NCBI RefSeq assembly: GCF_905171765.1
Contig: NC_053390.1
Location: 334,396,294-334,460,293 of the forward strand
DNA from: Bufo bufo
Taxonomy: Eukaryota > Chordata > Amphibia > Anura > Bufonidae
Reading direction: 5' to 3'
Length of the DNA: 64,000 nucleotides
Shown here: in pieces, positions 33,406-45,100 of the stretch
Layout: each line of letters starts with the position of its first letter
How positions within the stretch are numbered: position 1 is the first letter of the stretch
Translations under genes and position numbers: made by a program
Notes under the pieces: model-generated
Told to the model about the DNA's origin: nothing
The model's input: the letters and a program-made list of their open reading frames with translations, nothing else
Databases searched by the model: none

Positions 33406-35863
33406 ATGAGGAGAGCGTCAAATAAGGGACGTGGCCCAGGTCGTGGTGCTGCTGGTGGAGCTCCTGTTGCAGGGAGAGGACGTGGTCAATTTGTGCCAGC
33501 TATATGCACAATTGAAACCCCTTCCTCAGGTGCGAGTAGGCGACAGAACCTTCAGCGGTATTTGATCGGGGCTAATGCGGCTCTACGAATGGTGAGGCGT
33601 GAACAAGTATAGGCGATAGTAGATTGGGTTGCTGACAGTGGATCCAGTTCCTTCACATTGTCTCCCACCCAGTCTCCTGCTGAAAGACCACAGTTGGCAC
33701 CTGCAGCCGATGTCCATCAGTCTTTCACCTCACCCCCTTGCAAATCAGCCAAGCAGTCTGAGCCCCAAGTCATGCAGCAGTCTCTTCTGCTTTTTGATGA
33801 CTCTGTTAGCAGGGTTTCCCAGGGCCATCCACCTAGCCCTGCCCCTGAGGTGGAAGATGCCCAACCACTTATCTTTCAAGATGAGTACATGGGATGACCA
33901 TCGCAGCACGTCTCGGATGATGACGAAACACAGTTGCCAACTGGGGCTTTCGAAAGTGTGCAGACCGACAAGTAAGGCAGGGGTGAAGATTGGGTGGAAG
34001 ATGATGTGGAGGACGATGAGGTCCTCGACCCCACATGGAATCAAGGTCATGCAAGTGACCGATGTAGTTCGGAGGAAGGGGCGGTGGTCGCACAGAGCCA
34101 CCAGCACAGCAGAAGAGGGAGCAGGGTGCAAAAGCGGAGCGGCCGTCCTGTAGACAGTACGCCTCCTACTGCCCACCGCAGCAAGGGACCGAGCGCACTA
34201 AAGCCAGCTCCAAGGAGTTCCCTGGCGTGGCAGTTCTTCAGACAATGTGCTGACGACAAGAAACAAGTGGTTTGCACGCTGTGCAATCAGAGCCTGGAGC
34301 GAGGCATAAAAGTTCTCAACCTGAGCACAACCTGCATGACCAGGCATTTAAGTGCAAAGTGCGAGCTGCAGTGGAGTAGACACCTCAAAAACCAAGAAAG
34401 GTCTCTGGCTCCTCTTGCTTCCTCTTCTGCTGCAGTCTCGGCCTCTTCATCCACCTCTGGAGTGACAGTGCCAGCAACACCAACACCTGGGTCACCAAGC
34501 ATCTCAAAATGTCCCACGGAAGCAATCAGCTCTCCATATCCCAAACGCTGGAGAGGAAGAGGAAGTACCACCTACCCACCCACGATCCCTAGCCCTGAAT
34601 GCCAGCATTTCTAAATTACTTGCCTTTGAAATGCTGTCATTCCGTCTGGTGGAGACGGATAGTTTTAAAGGCCTTATGGCGGTGGCTGTCCCACAGTACG
34701 TCGTACACAGCCACCACTACTTTTCAAGGCGAGCCATCCCTTCCCTTCACAACCAAGTAGGAGACAAAATCAGGTGTGCACTGCGCAACGCCATCTGTGG
34801 CAAGGTGCACCTGACTACGGATACGTGGACCAGTAAGCACGGTCAGGGCCGTTATATCTCCATAACAGCACACTGGGTAAATGCAGTGGCGGCTGGGCCT
34901 GAGGCAGATAGCAGTTTGGCGCATGTCCTTCCACCACCAAGGATTGCAGGGCGCTTCAGTTTGCCTCCTGTTGCTTCCTTCTCCTCCTACTCTGCTTCCT
35001 CATCCTCTACCAGCTCCTCATCTGGTCAGCGTAACACCTTCACTACCAACTTCAGCACAGCCAGGGGTAAACGACAGCAGGCAGTTTTAAAACGTATCTG
35101 TTTGGGGGACAAACCCCACACCACGCAGGAGCTGTAGAAGGGCCTTGAACAACAGACCGATGAGTGGTTTGTGCCAGTCAGCCTCAAGCCCGGCCTGGTG
35201 GTGTGCGATAATGAGCGAAATCTCGTAGCAGTTCTGGGACTAGCTGGTTTGACGCACATCCCTTGCCTGGCGCATGTGCTGAATTTGGTGGTGCAGAGAT
35301 TCCTTAAAAATTACCCCGACATGTCAGAGCTGCTGCATAAAGTGCGGGCCATCTGTGCGCGCTTTCGGCGTTCTCACCCTGCTGCTGCTCGCCTGTCAGC
35401 GCTGCATCGTAACTTCGGCCGTCCCGCTCACCGCCTCATATGCGACGTGCCCACAAGGTGGAACTCCACCTTGCACATGCTGGCCAGACTGTGCGAGCAG
35501 CAGCAGGCGATAGTGGAGTTTCAGCTGCAGCACGCACGGGTGAGTCGCTCGGTGGAACAGCACCACTTCACCACCAATGACTGGGCCTCCATGCGAGACC
35601 TGTGTTCCTTGTTGCGCTGTTTCGAGTACTCCACCAACATGGCCAGTGTCGATAACGCTGTTCTCAGCATTACTATCCCACTTCTATGCCTCCTTGAAAA
35701 AACGCTCCTGGCGAAGATGGAAGAGGATGTGGCACAGGAGGAGGAGGAAGAGGGATCATTTCGTAGGGTTTCCGGCCTATCATTCCCAAGTTGCTCCGAG
35801 GGTAAGTTCCTTCAACCACAAACCCAAGGTACACAATTGTCCAGCCATTACTGGGTGACATGA
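33406..35863 (+). pseudogene. hAT-2 transposase (N-terminus, BED finger, catalytic core)
   Basis: Presumed start ATG 33406 (MRRASNKGRGPGRG). A TAG at 33610-33612 and frameshifts near 33900 and 34620 break it. A BED-type finger is at about 34220-34370 (SLAWQFFRQCADDKKQVVC, CNQSLERG, MTRHLSAKC). The RNase H-like core follows: FSRRAIPSLHNQVGDKI, LTTDTWTSKHGQGRYISITA with the first acidic residue (about 34813), then VVCDNERNLVAVLGLAGLTH and CLAHVLNLVVQRFL after an in-frame TAG at about 35136, and VPTRWNSTLHML (about 35448). Nuclear DDE enzyme by family. The reading runs straight into the 92-bp minisatellite, so the hATC domain is displaced. Confidence 0.85.
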
Positions 35864-37375
35864 ACCCCCATTTGCCGTGAATTAACCCCTGCTGTGCCTG
35901 GGTGACATGGGCCTAAATCTCTCAAAATCATCTGTTCTATTGCTGGGTGACATGAACCCCCTTTTGCCGTGAATGAACCCCTGCTGTGCCTGGGTGACAG
36001 GGGCCTAAATCTCTCAAAATCCTCTGTTCTATTGCTGGGTGACATGAACCCCCTTTTGCCATGAATGAACCCCTGCTGTGCCTGGGTGACAGGGGCCTAA
36101 ATCTCTCAAAATCCTCTGTTCTATTGCTGGGTGACATGAACCCCCTTTTGCCGTGAATGAACCCCTGCTGTGCCTGGGTGACATGGGCCTAAATCTCTCA
36201 AAACCCTTAGTTCCATTGCTGGGTGACATGAACCCCCTTTTGCCGTGAATGAACCCCTGCTGTGCCTGGGTGACATGGGCCTAAATCTCTCAAAATCCTC
36301 TGTTCTATTGCTGGGTGACATGAACCCCTTTTTGCCGTGAATAAACCCCTGCTGTGCCTGGGTGACATGGGCCTAAATCTCTCAAAATCCTCTGTTCTAT
36401 TGCTGGGAGACAAGAACCCCCATTTGCCGTGAATGAACCCCTGCTGTGCCTGGGTGACATGGGCCTAAATCTCTCAAAATCATCTGTTCTATTGCTGGGT
36501 GACATGAACCCCCCTTTTCCGTGAATGAACCCCTGCTGTGCCTGGGTGACATGGGCCTAAATCTCTCAAAATCCTCTGTTCTATTGCTAGGTGACATGAA
36601 CCCCCTTTTGCCGTGAATGAACCCCTGCTGTGCCTGGGTGACATGGGCCTAAATCTCTCAAAATCCTCTGTTGTATTGCTGGGTGACATGAACCCCCTTT
36701 TGCCGTGAATAAACCCCTGCTGTGCCTGGGTGACAGGGGCCTAAATCTCTCAAAATCCTCTGTTCTATTGCTGGGTGACATGAACCCCCTTTTGCCGTGA
36801 ATGAACCCCTGCTGTGCCTGGGTGACATGGGCCTAAATCTCTCAAAATCCTCTGTTGTATTGCTGGGTGACATGAACCCCCTTTTGCCGTGAATGAACCC
36901 CTGCTGTGCCTGGGTGACAAGGGCCTAAATTTCTCAAAATCCTCTGTTCTTTTGCTAGGTGACATGTACCACCTTTTGCTGTGAATGAACGCCTGCTGTG
37001 CCTGGGTGACAGGGGCCTAAATCTCTCAAAGTCCTCTGTTCTATTGCTGGGTGACATGAACCACCTTTTGCCGTGACTGAACCCCTGCTGTGCCTGGGTG
37101 ACAGGGGCCTAAATCTCTCAAAATCCTCTGTTCTATTGCTGGGTGACATGAACCACCTTTTGCCGTAAATGAACCCCTGCTGTGCCTGGGTGACAGGGGC
37201 CTAAATCTCTCAAAATCCTCTGTTCTATTGCTGGGTGACATGAACCCCCTTTTGCCGTGAATGAACCCCTGCTGTGCCTGGGTGACAGGGGCCTCGTTCT
37301 CTCAAAATCCTCTGTTCTATTGCTGGGTGACATGAACCCCCTTTTGCCGTGAATGAACCCCTGCTCTGCATTGCT
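35846..37375. repeat. 92-bp minisatellite, about 16.6 copies
   Basis: Unit built on CTGGGTGACATGAACCCCCT, TTGCCGTGAATGAACCCCTG and CTCAAAATCCTCTGTTCTAT, with very regular 92-bp spacing. Each unit itself has two GGGTGACA boxes. It interrupts the hAT-2 transposase between the catalytic core and hATC. Confidence 0.97.
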
Positions 37376-37757
37376 GACAGGGAACTAAATTTAGTGAAAA
37401 CATCTGTTACTGATCGGAAGATGCGCGACTACAAGCACACGCTGATGATGGCATTCCCACCTGACAGCGGGGGCACAGTGGAAGCACAAGGCGAAGGCAG
37501 AAGAAGAGGAAGAGGTCGCCAAGGCAGCTGAGGCACCACCAGCACCTGAGCAGGCAGGGTTAGCATGGCCAAAATGTAGAAAAGCTTTGTCAGCCTTGGA
37601 GGTGCTGACCTGCCCTGCAGCCAGTGTATATTGTGAACGTGTGTTTAGCACGGCAGAGAGCATTATCATAGGCTGCAGCCAATGTGGACAAGCTTACGTT
37701 TATTAAAATGAACCAGGCATGGATCCCACAGGACTTGTCCGTACCTTGTGTAGAATA
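37376..37757 (+). pseudogene. hAT-2 transposase hATC domain remnant
   Basis: Readable pieces in shifting frames: RKMRDYKHTLMMAFPPDSGG (about 37419), then LTCPAASVYCERVFSTAESI (about 37600), the hAT dimerisation motif, then a FIKMNQAWIPQDL-like tail (about 37699). This is the C-terminus belonging to 33406-35863. It includes frameshifts. Confidence 0.75.
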
Positions 37758-38264
37758 GACATTTATACCAGACTCAGCCATCCATTCTTGTACTCAAGTG
37801 CACCTATTCTTTGTTTTATTTTGTTATATGTCCCAATATTTTGGGGGATACCCCAATTTAAAAATAAAAAATAACACAAATCAGTGTGGGCTACCTACTC
37901 CTCCTTCACCGCCGCTTCCACCTACACCGCCACGTCAAACTACACCGCCACATCCACCCATCCACCGCCTCCTCAACCTCCTACTCCTAGATCCAGATTG
38001 TTATTTTAACATTTTCTATATTTTATGTTATTTTCAGTCATTTCCCTATCCACATTTGTTTGCAGAACAGTTGCCATGCTCTTAAGCACATTTTGAGGCC
38101 TTTTACAGCCCTCTAACCCTTTCAAGTACTATTTTAGAGCCATTTTAGTGCCCAAAAGTTCGGGTCCCCATTGATTTCAATGGGGTTCGGGGTCAAGTTC
38201 GGGTCCTGAACTTTTTTTGGCCTAACTCGTCGAACTCGAACATCCAGGTGTCCGCTCAACTCTA
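37758..38264. other. hAT-2 3' non-coding region and terminus
   Basis: Contains a CACC-rich simple tract (37905-37985) and a subterminal TTCGGGTCC region with an inverted arrangement around CCCCATTGATTTCAATGGGG (38167-38186). It ends CGCTCAACTCTA. Confidence 0.65.
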
Positions 38265-38374
38265 TTTGTTAGTATGAATATTCAGATCTTGTCCCAAAAA
38301 GTAGTATATATAGCCATCCGGGTATGTTGTAATTTTGCTGACAATATCTTTTCAGTCAGTCCACTGTTGTGATA

Positions 38375-38480
38375 CAAACCGGATTCCAAAAAAGTTGGGA
38401 CACTATACAAATCGTGAATAAAAACTAAATGCAATGATGTGGAGGTGCCAACTTCTAATATTTTATTCAGAATAGAACAT
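38375..38480 (+). repeat. Tc1-B left inverted repeat, outer part
   Basis: Inverse of 60670-60775 (GTTGGGACAC, CAATGATGTGGAG, ATATTTTATT, ATAGAAC). The inner part resumes at 59297-59400. Confidence 0.9.
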
Positions 38481-38589
38481 TTGTGGTCGTGGCAACCGAG
38501 TACGTACCTATCCTACCTGGGATACCCTACCCCTAAGCGGTCAGAGTTGTGCCGTAACCGGGTCGTGGAGGGACGCCTGAAAGAGGGCA
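38481..38589 (-). repeat. Ngaro-1 repeat B2
   Basis: 109 bp starting TTGTGGTCGTGGCAACCGAG on the plus strand. Near-identical to 38730-38838 (one G/C difference seen). Confidence 0.9.
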
Positions 38590-38632
38590 TCCCCTTTGAG
38601 AGTAACAGGAGAAAAGGGTGGGTGGGAGGGAG

Positions 38633-38838
38633 AACTCTGCACGTCGTACGCATGTGGGAGGGTGCCGGCCGTTGAAGTAGGTGGCCAAGCCCCTCCCACA
38701 AATACAGGCCAATGAATCGGCCTTAACACTTGTGGTCGTGGCAACCGAGTACGTACCTATCCTACCTGGGATACCCTACCCCTAAGCGGTCAGAGTTGTG
38801 CCGTAACCGCGTCGTGGAGGGACGCCTGAAAGAGGGCA
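38633..38838 (-). repeat. Ngaro-1 repeats A2 (38633-38729) and B1 (38730-38838)
   Basis: A2 is identical to 59200-59296 (AACTCTGCACGTCGTACGCA through GGCCTTAACAC). B1 matches B2. The A2-B1 junction represents the joined ends, as formed in a circular intermediate. Confidence 0.9.
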
Positions 38839-38881
38839 AAAAGACATACTGATAGGCAGAAGTAATTTATTGCAAAAGTCG

Positions 38882-39103
38882 TTACAAAGCTAAAGTTTGA
38901 AAGGCTGCCGACATTTCAGTTACGGGGTGCGGTATGTAACGGTTGAAACAAGACGAGTGCCAACGCCCCAGTTTCTGAATGACATTCGCCGTCACTCGAT
39001 TTTTGGAGGCCACGGATGCCGCACCTATGCAGAACGAATGTCCCGAAATTGTGGCAGGGTCACCGCCCGTGCTGGCCACTAGCGACCTAACATGGGATAT
39101 AAA
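38882..39103 (-). pseudogene. Ngaro-1 tyrosine recombinase, C-terminal part
   Basis: Carries the C-terminal catalytic box ISGHSFCIGAASVASKNRVT, then IQKLGRWHSSCFNRYI. The H-x-x-R motif reads HSFC, so the second catalytic Arg has become Cys. The downstream His/Trp position and the Tyr nucleophile (NRYI) are kept. It ends at a stop at 38882. It was separated from the rest of the gene at 48888 by the 694-bp array. Confidence 0.85.
39088..39103. repeat. 16-bp duplication flanking the 694-bp array, left
   Basis: TAACATGGGATATAAA, identical to 48888-48903. It is native Ngaro-1 YR coding sequence. Confidence 0.93.
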
Positions 39104-42100
39104 TCACTGAAGAAAATGCACCAAAAGGATATGTCACTGACTAAACTAGCTGGTCATACAAGCAGATATTAAAAGCTGAGACTTCCGCCAATATGTTCCT
39201 GTCAGGAAGATATCGGAGCCCATCATTGCACCACGTCACGGTCACTCAGCATGGCAAAGGGTCCTACCACTACGCTAACTGTGGTGTGAACACGGTCTGA
39301 AGGTGATGTGATCCAGCTCACAGCCCAGCCTGCACACAAATGCCTAGCAGGACAGCCAGTGCAATGTGAACAAAGCAAGACTGTGAGCCCCACCCATATC
39401 AGACCATGTGATGAAGGATTCCAGGTGCAAAGGAATGTTCAATTGCCAAATGAAGGCACATTCAAGACATATAAATGAAGGCACATTCATGACCAGCTAG
39501 TTTAGTCAGTGACATATCCTTTTGGTGCATTTTCTTCAGTGATTTATATAATTGTATTTTCATCCGCACAATGCTCTGCCTGTGCAGGATGCTTTTGTGG
39601 TGCATGTGGACCGCGCTGGCGTCCTCCTTTGTACGCATTAATTGCTCGGGATGGTCGTTTGCTGCGGTCCACATGCGGTGGGACTGCTCCCCCAATGAGA
39701 AACACGCTACAGTGTTTGGGGTTTGAGCAGCTCCTCCATATCTGCCACGATATTTCTGTGGTTCACATGCGATGGGACTGCTCGCCCAATGAGAAACACG
39801 CTACAGTGTTTGGGGTCTGAGCAGTTCCGCCATATTGGCCACTGCAATTCTACAGTGATTTTGTTTTATATTTCTTGAATGTGCCTTCATTTGGCAATTG
39901 AACATTCCTTTGCACCTGGAATCCTTCATCACATGGTCTGATATGGGTGGGGCTCACAGTCTTGCTTTGTTCACATTGCACTGGCTGTCCTGCTAGGCAT
40001 TTGTGTGCAGGCTGGGCTGTGAGCTGGATCACATCACCTTCAGACCGTGTTCACACCACAGTTAGCGTAGTGGTAGGACCCTTTGCCATGCTGAGTGACC
40101 GTGACGTGGTGCAATGATGGGCTCCGATATCTTCCTGACAGGAACATATTGGCGGAAGTCTCAGCTTTTAATATCTGCTTGTATGACCAGCTAGTTTAGT
40201 CAGTGACATATCCTTTTGGTGCATTTTCTTCAGTGATTTATATAATTGTATTTTCATCCGCACAATGCTCTGCCTGTGCAGGATGCTTTTGTGGTGCATG
40301 TGGACCGCGCTGGCGTCCTCCTTTGTACGCATTAATTGCTCGGGATGGTCGTTTGCTGCGGTCCACATGCGGTGGGACTGCTCCCCCAATGAGAAACACG
40401 CTACAGTGTTTGGGGTTTGAGCAGCTCCTCCATATCTGCCACGATATTTCTGTGGTTCACATGCGATGGGACTGCTCGCCCAATGAGAAACACGCTACAG
40501 TGTTTGGGGTCTGAGCAGTTCCGCCATATTGGCCACTGCAATTCTACAGTGATTTTGTTTTATATGTCTTGAATGTGCCTTCATTTGGCAATTGAACATT
40601 CCTTTGCACCTGGAATCCTTCATCACATGGTCTGATATGGGTGGGGCTCACAGTCTTGCTTTGTTCACATTGCACTGGCTGTCCTGCTAGGCATTTGTGT
40701 GCAGGCTGGGCTGTGAGCTGGATCACATCACCTTCAGACCGTGTTCACACCACAGTTAGCGTAGTGGTAGGACCCTTTGCCATGCTGAGTGACCGTGACG
40801 TGGTGCAATGATGGGCTCCGATATCTTCCTGACAGGAACATATTGGCGGAAGTCTCAGCTTTTAATATCTGCTTGTATGACCAGCTAGTTTAGTCAGTGA
40901 CATATCCTTTTGGTGCATTTTCTTCAGTGATTTATATAATTGTATTTTCATCCGCACAATGCTCTGCCTGTGCAGGATGCTTTTGTGGTGCATGTGGACC
41001 GCGCTGGCGTCCTCCTTTGTACGCATTAATTGCTCGGGATGGTCGTTTGCTGCGGTCCACATGCGGTGGGACTGCTCCCCCAATGAGAAACACGCTACAG
41101 TGTTTGGGGTTTGAGCAGCTCCTCCATATCTGCCACGATATTTCTGTGGTTCACATGCGATGGGACTGCTCGCCCAATGAGAAACACGCTACAGTGTTTG
41201 GGGTCTGAGCAGTTCCGCCATATTGGCCACTGCAATTCTACAGTGATTTTGTTTTATATGTCTTGAATGTGCCTTCATTTGGCAATTGAACATTCCTTTG
41301 CACCTGGAATCCTTCATCACATGGTCTGATATGGGTGGGGCTCACAGTCTTGCTTTGTTCACATTGCACTGGCTGTCCTGCTAGGCATTTGTGTGCAGGC
41401 TGGGCTGTGAGCTGGATCACATCACCTTCAGACCGTGTTCACACCACAGTTAGCGTAGTGGTAGGACCCTTTGCCATGCTGAGTGACCGTGACGTGGTGC
41501 AATGATGGGCTCCGATATCTTCCTGACAGGAACATATTGGCGGAAGTCTCAGCTTTTAATATCTGCTTGTATGACCAGCTAGTTTAGTCAGTGACATATC
41601 CTTTTGGTGCATTTTCTTCAGTGATTTATATAATTGTATTTTCATCCGCACAATGCTCTGCCTGTGCAGGATGCTTTTGTGGTGCATGTGGACCGCGCTG
41701 GCGTCCTCCTTTGTACGCATTAATTGCTCGGGATGGTCGTTTGCTGCGGTCCACATGCGGTGGGACTGCTCCCCCAATGAGAAACACGCTACAGTGTTTG
41801 GGGTTTGAGCAGCTCCTCCATATCTGCCACGATATTTCTGTGGTTCACATGCGATGGGACTGCTCGCCCAATGAGAAACACGCTACAGTGTTTGGGGTCT
41901 GAGCAGTTCCGCCATATTGGCCACTGCAATTCTACAGTGATTTTGTTTTATATGTCTTGAATGTGCCTTCATTTGGCAATTGAACATTCCTTTGCACCTG
42001 GAATCCTTCATCACATGGTCTGATATGGGTGGGGCTCACAGTCTTGCTTTGTTCACATTGCACTGGCTGTCCTGCTAGGCATTTGTGTGCAGGCTGGGCT

Positions 42101-45100
42101 GTGAGCTGGATCACATCACCTTCAGACCGTGTTCACACCACAGTTAGCGTAGTGGTAGGACCCTTTGCCATGCTGAGTGACCGTGACGTGGTGCAATGAT
42201 GGGCTCCGATATCTTCCTGACAGGAACATATTGGCGGAAGTCTCAGCTTTTAATATCTGCTTGTATGACCAGCTAGTTTAGTCAGTGACATATCCTTTTG
42301 GTGCATTTTCTTCAGTGATTTATATAATTGTATTTTCATCCGCACAATGCTCTGCCTGTGCAGGATGCTTTTGTGGTGCATGTGGACCGCGCTGGCGTCC
42401 TCCTTTGTACGCATTAATTGCTCGGGATGGTCGTTTGCTGCGGTCCACATGCGGTGGGACTGCTCCCCCAATGAGAAACACGCTACAGTGTTTGGGGTTT
42501 GAGCAGCTCCTCCATATCTGCCACGATATTTCTGTGGTTCACATGCGATGGGACTGCTCGCCCAATGAGAAACACGCTACAGTGTTTGGGGTCTGAGCAG
42601 TTCCGCCATATTGGCCACTGCAATTCTACAGTGATTTTGTTTTATATGTCTTGAATGTGCCTTCATTTGGCAATTGAACATTCCTTTGCACCTGGAATCC
42701 TTCATCACATGGTCTGATATGGGTGGGGCTCACAGTCTTGCTTTGTTCACATTGCACTGGCTGTCCTGCTAGGCATTTGTGTGCAGGCTGGGCTGTGAGC
42801 TGGATCACATCACCTTCAGACCGTGTTCACACCACAGTTAGCGTAGTGGTAGGACCCTTTGCCATGCTGAGTGACCGTGACGTGGTGCAATGATGGGCTC
42901 CGATATCTTCCTGACAGGAACATATTGGCGGAAGTCTCAGCTTTTAATATCTGCTTGTATGACCAGCTAGTTTAGTCAGTGACATATCCTTTTGGTGCAT
43001 TTTCTTCAGTGATTTATATAATTGTATTTTCATCCGCACAATGCTCTGCCTGTGCAGGATGCTTTTGTGGTGCATGTGGACCGCGCTGGCGTCCTCCTTT
43101 GTACGCATTAATTGCTCGGGATGGTCGTTTGCTGCGGTCCACATGCGGTGGGACTGCTCCCCCAATGAGAAACACGCTACAGTGTTTGGGGTTTGAGCAG
43201 CTCCTCCATATCTGCCACGATATTTCTGTGGTTCACATGCGATGGGACTGCTCGCCCAATGAGAAACACGCTACAGTGTTTGGGGTCTGAGCAGTTCCGC
43301 CATATTGGCCACTGCAATTCTACAGTGATTTTGTTTTATATGTCTTGAATGTGCCTTCATTTGGCAATTGAACATTCCTTTGCACCTGGAATCCTTCATC
43401 ACATGGTCTGATATGGGTGGGGCTCACAGTCTTGCTTTGTTCACATTGCACTGGCTGTCCTGCTAGGCATTTGTGTGCAGGCTGGGCTGTGAGCTGGATC
43501 ACATCACCTTCAGACCGTGTTCACACCACAGTTAGCGTAGTGGTAGGACCCTTTGCCATGCTGAGTGACCGTGACGTGGTGCAATGATGGGCTCCGATAT
43601 CTTCCTGACAGGAACATATTGGCGGAAGTCTCAGCTTTTAATATCTGCTTGTATGACCAGCTAGTTTAGTCAGTGACATATCCTTTTGGTGCATTTTCTT
43701 CAGTGATTTATATAATTGTATTTTCATCCGCACAATGCTCTGCCTGTGCAGGATGCTTTTGTGGTGCATGTGGACCGCGCTGGCGTCCTCCTTTGTACGC
43801 ATTAATTGCTCGGGATGGTCGTTTGCTGCGGTCCACATGCGGTGGGACTGCTCCCCCAATGAGAAACACGCTACAGTGTTTGGGGTTTGAGCAGCTCCTC
43901 CATATCTGCCACGATATTTCTGTGGTTCACATGCGATGGGACTGCTCGCCCAATGAGAAACACGCTACAGTGTTTGGGGTCTGAGCAGTTCCGCCATATT
44001 GGCCACTGCAATTCTACAGTGATTTTGTTTTATATGTCTTGAATGTGCCTTCATTTGGCAATTGAACATTCCTTTGCACCTGGAATCCTTCATCACATGG
44101 TCTGATATGGGTGGGGCTCACAGTCTTGCTTTGTTCACATTGCACTGGCTGTCCTGCTAGGCATTTGTGTGCAGGCTGGGCTGTGAGCTGGATCACATCA
44201 CCTTCAGACCGTGTTCACACCACAGTTAGCGTAGTGGTAGGACCCTTTGCCATGCTGAGTGACCGTGACGTGGTGCAATGATGGGCTCCGATATCTTCCT
44301 GACAGGAACATATTGGCGGAAGTCTCAGCTTTTAATATCTGCTTGTATGACCAGCTAGTTTAGTCAGTGACATATCCTTTTGGTGCATTTTCTTCAGTGA
44401 TTTATATAATTGTATTTTCATCCGCACAATGCTCTGCCTGTGCAGGATGCTTTTGTGGTGCATGTGGACCGCGCTGGCGTCCTCCTTTGTACGCATTAAT
44501 TGCTCGGGATGGTCGTTTGCTGCGGTCCACATGCGGTGGGACTGCTCCCCCAATGAGAAACACGCTACAGTGTTTGGGGTTTGAGCAGCTCCTCCATATC
44601 TGCCACGATATTTCTGTGGTTCACATGCGATGGGACTGCTCGCCCAATGAGAAACACGCTACAGTGTTTGGGGTCTGAGCAGTTCCGCCATATTGGCCAC
44701 TGCAATTCTACAGTGATTTTGTTTTATATGTCTTGAATGTGCCTTCATTTGGCAATTGAACATTCCTTTGCACCTGGAATCCTTCATCACATGGTCTGAT
44801 ATGGGTGGGGCTCACAGTCTTGCTTTGTTCACATTGCACTGGCTGTCCTGCTAGGCATTTGTGTGCAGGCTGGGCTGTGAGCTGGATCACATCACCTTCA
44901 GACCGTGTTCACACCACAGTTAGCGTAGTGGTAGGACCCTTTGCCATGCTGAGTGACCGTGACGTGGTGCAATGATGGGCTCCGATATCTTCCTGACAGG
45001 AACATATTGGCGGAAGTCTCAGCTTTTAATATCTGCTTGTATGACCAGCTAGTTTAGTCAGTGACATATCCTTTTGGTGCATTTTCTTCAACGATTTATA

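Larger units (their letters stand above)
28258..38264 (+). mobile_element. hAT-2 mosaic
   Basis: Two partly redundant hAT sequences in the same orientation. The first (28258-33087) has subterminal repeats, an N-terminal reading frame and a right end (inverted TAGGGATGAGCGAACCC). The second (33089-38264) repeats the subterminal and N-terminal sequence and continues through a transposase to a right end (inverted TAGAGTTGAGCGGACACC). A left terminal TAGAGATGAGCG-like end was not found. This looks like a deletion derivative joined to a longer copy by insertion or unequal exchange. Confidence 0.65.

Noticed and set aside
35848..37333. Series of overlapping 66-aa minus-strand frames
   Set aside because: These are the 92-bp minisatellite read in a frame where period and stop positions recur; not genes.
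40060..40090. tRNA A-box-like TAGCGTAGTGG in the 694-bp monomer, suggesting a tRNA-derived SINE
   Set aside because: No B-box GGTTCGA match lies at the right distance downstream and no cloverleaf can be drawn.
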